A stretch of 64,000 nt of DNA. Origin: an uncultured bacterium (lineage in GTDB: Bacteria > Verrucomicrobiota > Verrucomicrobiia > CAIQCK01). Positions within the stretch are counted from its first letter, which is position 1. Each line of letters opens with the position of its first letter. A program made the position numbers and the translations under genes. Below the pieces are notes generated by a model, which worked only from the letters and a program-made list of their open reading frames with translations, was not told where the DNA came from and searched no databases. Location of the stretch: contig CAIQCK010000012.1 in the NCBI GenBank assembly GCA_903870275.1, forward strand, positions 124,001-188,000. The letters are read 5' to 3'. Shown here one piece after another: positions 56,863 through 64,000 of this stretch.

Positions 56863-57350
56863 CAGCTTCCTCCTCCCATCGGGCTGGTACCGGAACTGGG
56901 GCCGAGCGCGTTGCCCGTGGAGTTGGAGGCCGCGCTCGGATTGAAAAGAAGCGAGTTCAGCGTCACGTCGTAGTCGCGGTTCCGCTCGCGCCATTTGATG
57001 ATGAGTGTTTGCCGGTAAAGCGCGTTCAGCCCGCTGTCGTCTTCGACGATCTCGCGCTGCCATTGGAAATTCGGGAAGTTGGCGTCGAAGTCGCCGGTGG
57101 TGACACCCATCGTGAAATTGGTCGGGTTGCTGAACTCCAGCAGCTTCATTTCCGCCAGGTCGTGCGCGGTCGTGTAGTTGCTCGCCTTCTTGGCCGCGTC
57201 GGTGCATCGGCCAATGGCCATCGCGATGGTGAACAGTGCCGTGCCGACGATGGCCACCGCCAGCATCACTTCCAGCAGCGTGAAGGCAGCGCGTGAAGCG
57301 TGGAGCGTGAAGCGTGAAGCGCGGCTCATCGTATCATCTCGTTTGCGCAT
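56862..57350 (-). CDS. gspI: Type II secretion pseudopilin GspI-like
   Basis: AAFTLLEVMLAVAIVGTALFTIAMAIGRCTDAAKKA; position between GspH and GspJ. Confidence 0.75.
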   Translation of the reverse strand: MRKRDDTMSRASRFTLHASRAAFTLLEVMLAVAIVGTALFTIAMAIGRCTDAAKKASNYTTAHDLAEMKLLEFSNPTNFTMGVTTGDFDANFPNFQWQREIVEDDSGLNALYRQTLIIKWRERNRDYDVTLNSLLFNPSAASNSTGNALGPSSGTSPMGGGS

Positions 57351-58053
57351 CGGGCATCAGTTTCGACAGTGATGTCAGCGGGTCCACTTCGATGCCGGTC
57401 TTGTCATCGCCGGACCCGCCCAGGAGGATGGCGCCGCCCTGGCAGGCGCCGTTGGGATAAAACGAAATGGAGGCGACGCCGCTGGCGCTGACCGTGCCGT
57501 CCATCGCTTCCAGTTGCACCAGCCGCACCGGCGGGACCATCTCGTGGCGGGTGGTGTTGGGCAACGCGAGGATGACGGCGTTGGTGGAAAGATCGTTGGT
57601 GGACGAGCCGATGTCGGGCATGTTGCCATCGGTGAAGGCCAGGGCGTTGGTGCTGAGGTCCAACACCTGCTGCACCCAATTGGTTTGGACGGTGTCCGGC
57701 ATTTCGATCCAGTAAGTCTGCTGCGAAAAATCCAGGTTCAACATCATCGCGTGCTGGCGGACGATGGCCTGATAACGCGCGTGTTGGATGGTGGAGCGCA
57801 GCGTGCTCGTCTCGCTCCGCAGGATTTCGCCGCGATACGTCCGCAAAAACGACGGCATCCCCACGCCCACCGCCAGCACGATGATAAAAATCACCGCCAT
57901 TGTTTCGATCAGGGTGAAGCCGGAACGCGGGCCGCGACGCGTGATGCGGGATGAACGGCGCAAAGCCGGGGATGAACGCAGCGTCAGGAAACCCTTCCCT
58001 CGCGCGCGATGTGCCGGCTGTCGCCGTCCGCTTGTCCCCGCTTCACTCATCAC
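57334..58053 (-). CDS. gspH: Type II secretion pseudopilin GspH-like
   Basis: RSGFTLIETMAVIFIIVLAVGVGMPSFLRTYRGEILRSETSTLRSTIQHARYQAIVRQHAMMLNLDF. Confidence 0.75.
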   Translation of the reverse strand: MMSEAGTSGRRQPAHRARGKGFLTLRSSPALRRSSRITRRGPRSGFTLIETMAVIFIIVLAVGVGMPSFLRTYRGEILRSETSTLRSTIQHARYQAIVRQHAMMLNLDFSQQTYWIEMPDTVQTNWVQQVLDLSTNALAFTDGNMPDIGSSTNDLSTNAVILALPNTTRHEMVPPVRLVQLEAMDGTVSASGVASISFYPNGACQGGAILLGGSGDDKTGIEVDPLTSLSKLMPDAQTR

Positions 58054-58072
58054 GTTTCACTCATCAAGTTGT

Positions 58073-58510
58073 TCACCGCCAGCTCACGATGTCGTCGTCG
58101 GTGTTCGCGCGGCCGTCAGGCCCCATGCTGTAGAGGTCGAAGCCTTCGGGGTCGGGATTCTGCTGCGGCGGGCAGACGTAAATGTAGTCATGGCCCCACG
58201 GATCGGGCTTGATCACCGCCGGGTCCAGGTAGGGGCCGTGCCACTTCGACGGCACCGGCTCGCTGTTGGGCGGCGAGAGCAACGCCCGCAGGCCCTGCTC
58301 GGTGGAGGGGTAAATGCCGCTGTCGAGGCTGTAGTTTTGCAGCGCCATCTTGTAGGCGCTGATCTGGTTCTGCGCCTGGGTGATGAACGCCTTTTTCCGC
58401 TGCGGGCCGATGTTGACAACCACCGTGCCCACGAGCAGGGCGATGATCGCGACGACAAGCATGATTTCGATGAGGGTGAAGCCCGAGTGTTTGTTCAATC
58501 GCAGTTTCAT
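58073..58510 (-). CDS. gspG: Type II secretion major pseudopilin GspG
   Basis: MKLRLNKHSGFTLIEIMLVVAIIALLVGTVVVNI; LDSGIYPSTEQGLRALL...WHGPYLD...DPWGHDYIY...YSMGPDGRANTDDDIVSW. Confidence 0.95.
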   Translation of the reverse strand: MKLRLNKHSGFTLIEIMLVVAIIALLVGTVVVNIGPQRKKAFITQAQNQISAYKMALQNYSLDSGIYPSTEQGLRALLSPPNSEPVPSKWHGPYLDPAVIKPDPWGHDYIYVCPPQQNPDPEGFDLYSMGPDGRANTDDDIVSWR

Positions 58511-58526
58511 TTCTGTTTTCTCCTTT

Positions 58527-59804
58527 TTACCGATTCAATCCCGACGTAATGCTCATGACGGCGCTGAGCACGCTGAACACGATGAAGCCGACGACCAGCG
58601 CGATCATCACAATGACCGCCGGCTCCAACAAGGTGGTGTAACGTTTGACATCCTGCGTCAACTCTTGTTCATACAAAGTAGCGACGTTGTTGAGCGCCGT
58701 CGGCATGTCGCCGGTGGCCTCGCCGATCGCCATCATGTCAATCAGCAACGGCGGAAAAATCTGGCCCGCCGCCAGCGGCGCGGAAATGGTGGTGCCGTCG
58801 GTGACGCGCTCGCGGGCCTTGGCGATCTCGCGGGCGATGACGAGATTGGTCATCGTGTCCTCGGCAATCTTGAGCGCGGTGAGCACGGGCACGCCGTTGC
58901 CCAGCAGCGTGGCCAGCGTGCGGCTGAATTGCGCGAAGAACGCCGCCTTGATCGTGTTGCCGACCAGCGGAAAGCCCAGTTTCCACCGGTCCAGCATCAG
59001 CCGGCCTTCGATGGTGCGCATGGTGCGTTTGTAAGCCGTCACGATGCCGGCGACGACCAGCGCGACGCCGATCACGAACCACGGGTTGCCGGCCATGTTG
59101 CCGGCGCCGATCAACATGCGCGTGGGCAACGGCAGCGTCGTGCCGAGATCCTGAAACATCGCCGTGAACTTCGGCAGCAGGAACACCATGAACACGAACA
59201 CGACGCCGATGCCGACGGTGAGCACGATGGCCGGATAGAGCAGCGCGGAGGTGACTTTCTCGCGGATGTCCGCGAGCCGCTCGTAGTGCTCGGTCAGCCG
59301 CTTGAGCACGTCCGGCAGCGTGCCGCTCTGCTCGCCGGCGCGGATCATGTTGGTGTAGAAGCGGGTGAAGATTTTCGGGTGCCGCGCCAGCGCGTCGGAG
59401 AGGTTGGAGCCTTGCAGGAGCTCCTCGCCGATCTGCTCCAGAATCGGCCCGAACGCCTTCTTCTGCTGCTGGCGCGTGAGGCTTTCCAGCGCCTGTTTCA
59501 GGCTCATGCCGCTCTTGAGGAGATTGGCCAGTTGCAGCGTGAACAACATCACCTGCCGGGAACTGACGCGGACTTTTTTCGCTGCGGGCGCTCCCGGCTT
59601 GGCCGCCGTCGCGGCGGGCGGCGCGCCGGCCTTCGGTTTGGACGGACCCGTGTCAGCGCTTTTCTTCTGCGCCGCGTCCACCGCGATGGGGAAATACCCC
59701 TGCGCGGCCAGTTGCGAGAGCGCCGCCTTGCGGTCCGGCGCGGTCAGCAGGCCGCTGACCGATTCGCCGCTCTTGTTGCGCGCACTGTAGGAGAAGTCTG
59801 GCAT
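58527..59804 (-). CDS. gspF: Type II secretion inner-membrane platform protein GspF
   Basis: MPDFSYSARNKSGESVSGLLTAPDRKAALSQLAAQGYFP; FYTNMIRAGEQSGTLPDVLKRLTEHYE; C-terminal TM helices. Confidence 0.95.
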   Translation of the reverse strand: MPDFSYSARNKSGESVSGLLTAPDRKAALSQLAAQGYFPIAVDAAQKKSADTGPSKPKAGAPPAATAAKPGAPAAKKVRVSSRQVMLFTLQLANLLKSGMSLKQALESLTRQQQKKAFGPILEQIGEELLQGSNLSDALARHPKIFTRFYTNMIRAGEQSGTLPDVLKRLTEHYERLADIREKVTSALLYPAIVLTVGIGVVFVFMVFLLPKFTAMFQDLGTTLPLPTRMLIGAGNMAGNPWFVIGVALVVAGIVTAYKRTMRTIEGRLMLDRWKLGFPLVGNTIKAAFFAQFSRTLATLLGNGVPVLTALKIAEDTMTNLVIAREIAKARERVTDGTTISAPLAAGQIFPPLLIDMMAIGEATGDMPTALNNVATLYEQELTQDVKRYTTLLEPAVIVMIALVVGFIVFSVLSAVMSITSGLNR

Positions 59805-59828
59805 CGGGAGAATTTTTTCCGCGAGGCG

Positions 59829-61565
59829 TTATTCGTCCCCGTAGGCTTCGTCTTCCTGCGTGATGCGGAGCACTTCCTCGAGCGATGTGACGCCCAGCGC
59901 CGCCTTGCGCATCCCGTCGTCGCGCAGCGTCCGCATGCCGTGCGCGACCGCCATCTTTTTCAGTTCCGCCGCGGGACGCCGGTCCACGACCAGCGGCCGG
60001 AGCCCCTCGCTCATCAGCATGATCTCGTAAATGGCGGTCCGGCCCTGGTAGCCGGTGCGGCGGCATTCCTCGCAGCCGACGCCGCGATAGAACCTCGTCT
60101 GCCGGTATTTTTCGTTCTCGCCGCCGAGTCGATCCATCATGTCCTCGCTCGGCTTGTCCTCGGCCTTGCAGACGGGGCAAAGCGTGCGCAACAACCGCTG
60201 GGCGACGATGGCCTCCACTGACGAGGTGATGAGGAACGGCTCGATGCCCATGTCAATCAGCCGCGTGAAACCGCTCGGCGCGTCGTTGGTGTGGAGCGTG
60301 GCGAAAACGAGGTGGCCTGTCAGCGACGCGCGCACGGCGATCTCGGCTGTCTCCAGGTCGCGCACCTCGCCGATCATAATCACGTCCGGGTCCTGGCGGA
60401 GCAGGTGGCGCAAGCCGCGCGCGAAGGTCAGCTCGATGTCCGGCCGCACCTGCATCTGGATGATGCCGGTGAGCTGGTTTTCCACCGGGTCCTCGACGGT
60501 CATGATGCGCTGGTCAATCGTATTGATCGAGCTGAGGCAGGCGTAGAGCGTGGTGCTCTTGCCGCTGCCGGTCGGGCCGGTGACCAGGATGATGCCGTGT
60601 GGGCGTTCGATCAGGCGGCGGAAAATCTTCTCGTCCTCGGCGGCCATGCCGAGTTTGTCCAGGCCGAGGAGCATCGTGCTGCGGCTGAGCAACCGGAGGC
60701 TGACGCTCTCGCCGTGGATGCTCGGAATGGTGGAAACGCGGATGTCCACTTCTTCGCCGCCGACGCGGAGGTTGATCGCGCCGTCCTGCGGCAGCCGCTT
60801 TTCGGCGATGTCCATGTTGGCCATGACCTTCACGCGGCTGATGATGGACGCCTGAAACCGTTTCAGCACCGCCGGCACGGGCACCTGCACCAGCACGCCG
60901 TCAATGCGGTAGCGGATGCGCAGGTCATCCTCCATCGGTTCGATGTGAATGTCCGTGGCGCGGTCGCGCTTGGCCTCGGCGACGATCTGGTTGACGAACT
61001 TCACCACGCTGGCTTCCTGCGAGGCTTCGTCAATGTCGCCGATGTTGATCCGCTCGTTGGCGGGGATGTCAATGACGCTGCCGGCGGCGAGCATCTGGTC
61101 GAGCGTGTCGGCACCGACGCCGTAGTAGCGTTTTTGCGCCTTCTCGATCTCTTCGCGGGTGGCCAGCGCCAGTTCGACGCGCAGGCCGGTGAGCCAGCTG
61201 ATGGCGCTGCGGGCGGCTTCGTTGAACGGGTCGCTGGTGGCCACGCAGAGCGTGCCGTTCTCGGCCTTGATCGGCACGACCATGTGCTGGAAGACGACCT
61301 TGGGTTGCAGCTTGGAGGTGACGGCGCGGTCCAGTTCCATGTCCGCTAGCCGGACAAACGACAGGCCCAGCCGCGCGCCGATCGCGCGCAGCAACGGCTC
61401 TTCTTTCACCTTGTGCGTGGCGACGATGATCTCGACGAGCGATTTGCCCGGCTGTTGCTGGCGCTCGGCGAAAATAGCGTCCAGCTCCTCCAGCGTGAGC
61501 GGCGCCAGCGACTGGAGCAGTTCGCGCAAGTTCAGCGCGGCAGGTTTGGTCGCAATCTTATCCAC
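59829..61565 (-). CDS. gspE: Type II secretion ATPase GspE (GTG start)
   Basis: Walker A ILVTGPTGSGKSTTLYACLSSIN, VEDPVENQLTGIIQMQVRPDIELTFARGLRHLLRQDPDVIMIGEVRDLETAEIAVRASLTGHLVFATLHTND; CxxC zinc motifs (CPVC, CEEC). Confidence 0.96.
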   Translation of the reverse strand: MDKIATKPAALNLRELLQSLAPLTLEELDAIFAERQQQPGKSLVEIIVATHKVKEEPLLRAIGARLGLSFVRLADMELDRAVTSKLQPKVVFQHMVVPIKAENGTLCVATSDPFNEAARSAISWLTGLRVELALATREEIEKAQKRYYGVGADTLDQMLAAGSVIDIPANERINIGDIDEASQEASVVKFVNQIVAEAKRDRATDIHIEPMEDDLRIRYRIDGVLVQVPVPAVLKRFQASIISRVKVMANMDIAEKRLPQDGAINLRVGGEEVDIRVSTIPSIHGESVSLRLLSRSTMLLGLDKLGMAAEDEKIFRRLIERPHGIILVTGPTGSGKSTTLYACLSSINTIDQRIMTVEDPVENQLTGIIQMQVRPDIELTFARGLRHLLRQDPDVIMIGEVRDLETAEIAVRASLTGHLVFATLHTNDAPSGFTRLIDMGIEPFLITSSVEAIVAQRLLRTLCPVCKAEDKPSEDMMDRLGGENEKYRQTRFYRGVGCEECRRTGYQGRTAIYEIMLMSEGLRPLVVDRRPAAELKKMAVAHGMRTLRDDGMRKAALGVTSLEEVLRITQEDEAYGDE

Positions 61566-61668
61566 AGCAACAACTCACATTATAGCCAGATCGAAAACCC
61601 GGGTCAAAGTGATACCACAAACCAGCGCCGCTTTCCCGAAAAGTTTTCACCGCCAACGCCGCGGACGG

Positions 61669-62490
61669 TCACTTCGCCGGCGCGGCAGCCGGCGGCTTCG
61701 CGGCCGGCACCGCGGGAGCAGCGGGCGTGGCCGGCAACAAGACCGACGGGATCGTTGTCGCGCCGCTGCTGGGCGGCGGCGGTGGCGCCAGCGACTCGCC
61801 GCGCGCCCGGGCTTCGCGATCCAGGACGGTGATGCGGCCGCGCGCGCGCCCGGCCCACGCGCTGTTGGGCTGGGCTGCGATGAGGTCTTCGTAATTCTGG
61901 CGAGCCCGCTTCCATTGCTGCGTGGCCTCCAGGCAACGGGCGACGGCGAAGCGGGCGTCGAGAACATGCGAATTGTTGGGCGTCTCCACCGCGCGCTGGT
62001 AGAGGTTGATCGCCGCGGTGTAATCGCCCTGGCTCTCGCGCGCCGCGCCTTTGCCGTAGAGCGCCGGGCCGAGCATCGGATGCTTCGGGTATTCGTCCAC
62101 GAACCGCTGGTAGGTTTTCTCCGCGTCAGCGTATTTGCCGTCCTGGTATTGATGGTCCGCCAGCAACAACAGCGCATACGCGCCGACGTTCTCGCCGCGG
62201 AACTGGCTGGCCACCGCCGCGAGGTCCTTGGCGTCCTGCGCACCGGCCAGCGCGCGGCCTTGCTGCGCGCGTTTCTGCTCCAGCCACCAATCCCCGGCCA
62301 GATACACGCTCACGCCGGCCACGAGAATGCAGGCGGCGGCGATGATCGCCTTCTTGTTCTTGTCCCAAAAATCCAGAAGCTGGAGGTCCAGCGGCAACTC
62401 CTCCGGCGTGGCGGGCGCATCCGGCGCCGGCGCGGGTTTGCCGTTGGCGGGCCTGATCTTGTCGTTAGGTTTGTCGGCGTTAGGCTTCAT
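61669..62490 (-). CDS. Membrane-anchored tetratricopeptide repeat protein (YfgM/BamD-like)
   Basis: FWDKNKKAIIAAACILVAGVSVYLAGDWWLEQKRA then TPRs (DGKYADAEKTYQRFVDEYPKHPMLGPALYGKGAARESQGDY). Confidence 0.75.
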   Translation of the reverse strand: MKPNADKPNDKIRPANGKPAPAPDAPATPEELPLDLQLLDFWDKNKKAIIAAACILVAGVSVYLAGDWWLEQKRAQQGRALAGAQDAKDLAAVASQFRGENVGAYALLLLADHQYQDGKYADAEKTYQRFVDEYPKHPMLGPALYGKGAARESQGDYTAAINLYQRAVETPNNSHVLDARFAVARCLEATQQWKRARQNYEDLIAAQPNSAWAGRARGRITVLDREARARGESLAPPPPPSSGATTIPSVLLPATPAAPAVPAAKPPAAAPAK

Positions 62491-62625
62491 CGCTTGTTCC
62501 ACGAAAAGGGGCCGGATGATTCGCCACTACGGCGCGAAACGCAAGAGGGAAATGAAGGCCCACGCGCGGCTTGACTCCGGCGGGCGCAGGATTTATCACT
62601 CGGCGCAACCAACAAAGGAGCTACC

Positions 62626-63960
62626 ATGGACACCAACATCAATTCCACCAGTCGGCGGCAGTTTTTGAAAACCTCCAGCGCGGCGGTCGTCACCGGCGCG
62701 ATGGCGGCGCCATTCATCCTTTCCAGCGACGCCCGCGCAGCGGGCAGCAGCGAGAAGCTCAAGATCGGCTTCATCGGCTGCGGCGGGCGCGGCTCGGGCG
62801 CGGTCCGGCAGGCGCTCAAGGCCGACAGCAATGTCGAGCTGTATGCCATGGCCGACGTGTTCCCGGAGAAGATCGCCAGCAGCCTGGCGCAGTTACAGAA
62901 GCTCACGAAGGCCGAGCCGCCGCAAATCGCGCCGGAGAAGATCAATTGCCCGCCGGAGCGGCAGTTCGTCGGGCTGGACGCCTACAAGAAAGTCCTCGAT
63001 TGCGGCGTGGATGTGGTGTTGCTGACGACACCGCCGGGATTCCGCCCGCAGCAGTTCAAGGCCGCCGTCGAGGCGGGCAAGCACGTTTTCCTGGAGAAAC
63101 CGATGGCCACCGACGCCCCCGGCGTGCGGTCGGTAATGGAATCGGTGAAGCTCGCGAAGGCGAAGAAGCTCGCCGTCGTCGCCGGCTTTTGCTGGCGCTA
63201 CGACTACGCGCGGCGCGAGTTCTTCAAGCGCATCCTCGATGGCGCCGTCGGCGAGTTGCGCGCGCTCTACGGCTGCTACTGGTCGGGACCGGTCAAGCCG
63301 ATGGACAGCGCCGAGCAGCGCCCGGCGGGCATGAGCGACGTCGAATGGCAATTGCGCCACTGGTATAACTTCGTCTGGACCTGCGGCGACGGCCTCGTCG
63401 AGCAGGGCTGCCATACGCTCGACAAAGTCCTCTGGGCCATGAAGGACGAGCCGCCCCTGAAGTGCGTCGCCGTCGGCGGCCGGCAGGTGCCCAATCCCGG
63501 CGGCAACATCTACGATCACGTCGAGGTCAACTACGTCTGGCCCAACGGCGTGCGCGCGTTCTTCGGCCACCGCCAGTTGCCCAAGTGCCCCGGCATCGTC
63601 GCCGACTATGTCATGGGCACCAAGGGCGTCGGCACCATCGGCGAACAGGGCCAGCCGCTCCCGCAGATCACTGGCGAGTCGAAATGGATCTACGACGGCC
63701 CCAAGAACGACATGTATCAGACCGAGCACGACGAGTTCTTCGCCTCCATCCGCAGCGGCGAGCCGATCAACAACGGCGAGCGCATGGCCACCAGCACCAT
63801 GGCCGCCATCATGGGCCGCATGGCCGCCTACACCGGCGCGGAGGTCACGTGGGAAAAGGCCCTCGCCTCCCAGGAGCGCCTCGTGCCGGAAACGCTCGAT
63901 TGGAACCAGGAACTGCCCGTCGCGCCGATGGCCATCCCGGGAACGACGAAGTTCTCCTGA
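62626..63960 (+). CDS. Tat-exported Gfo/Idh/MocA family oxidoreductase
   Basis: Tat leader SRRQFLKTSSAAVVTGAMAAPFILSSDARA; KIGFIGCGGRGSGAVRQAL...MADVFPEKI and GKHVFLEKPMATDAPG. Confidence 0.93.
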   Translation: MDTNINSTSRRQFLKTSSAAVVTGAMAAPFILSSDARAAGSSEKLKIGFIGCGGRGSGAVRQALKADSNVELYAMADVFPEKIASSLAQLQKLTKAEPPQIAPEKINCPPERQFVGLDAYKKVLDCGVDVVLLTTPPGFRPQQFKAAVEAGKHVFLEKPMATDAPGVRSVMESVKLAKAKKLAVVAGFCWRYDYARREFFKRILDGAVGELRALYGCYWSGPVKPMDSAEQRPAGMSDVEWQLRHWYNFVWTCGDGLVEQGCHTLDKVLWAMKDEPPLKCVAVGGRQVPNPGGNIYDHVEVNYVWPNGVRAFFGHRQLPKCPGIVADYVMGTKGVGTIGEQGQPLPQITGESKWIYDGPKNDMYQTEHDEFFASIRSGEPINNGERMATSTMAAIMGRMAAYTGAEVTWEKALASQERLVPETLDWNQELPVAPMAIPGTTKFS

Positions 63961-64000
63961 TGCGACCCAGGCGTGCGCAAAGGTTGTGAAGTTCCAGACA

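Noticed and set aside
58380-60221. 613-aa + strand ORF antisense to gspF/gspE
   Set aside because: Mirror ORF; the opposite strand has strong GspF and GspE motifs.

Overview
This 64 kb, mostly GC-rich window looks like a Verrucomicrobiota/PVC-type genome. That placement is an inference from gene style and is not tested. It has three parts. (1) About 1-44 kb is a large, almost entirely + strand glycan-degradation locus. It encodes many exported proteins: alpha-galactosidase-like with an F5/8-like C-terminus, GH89-like, polysaccharide deacetylase-like, GH20-like, GH42/GH5-like barrels, DUF6259-like, DUF6067-like, GH2-like, DUF4832, GH29 fucosidase and four right-handed beta-helix proteins. Mixed in are sugar-metabolism genes (AGE epimerase, enolase-superfamily dehydratase, SDR, RraA-like, creatininase family) and one MFS transporter. 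I recognised no SusC/SusD pair, sulfatase or transcription regulator. (2) About 44-47 kb is a transition zone with structured intergenic palindromes, a TPR-zincin fusion and an RluA-type pseudouridine synthase. (3) About 47-62.5 kb, on the - strand, is a type II secretion cluster (gspE-F-G-H-I-J-K-L-M, a GspC-like gene, gspD) followed by a cNMP-binding/Ser-Thr kinase/FHA fusion. A Tat-exported Gfo/Idh/MocA oxidoreductase ends the window. Observations most worth checking: an 82-bp near-identical 5' gene fragment of the dehydratase gene stranded upstream of an intervening glycosidase gene; an apparent ATA start codon with a well-spaced Shine-Dalgarno; two complex nested palindromes; tandem beta-helix paralogues with an unusually similar 3' end; repeat-derived leader extensions on several pseudopilins; and the kinase/FHA protein next to the secretin. 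No tRNA, rRNA, CRISPR array or transposase was recognised.
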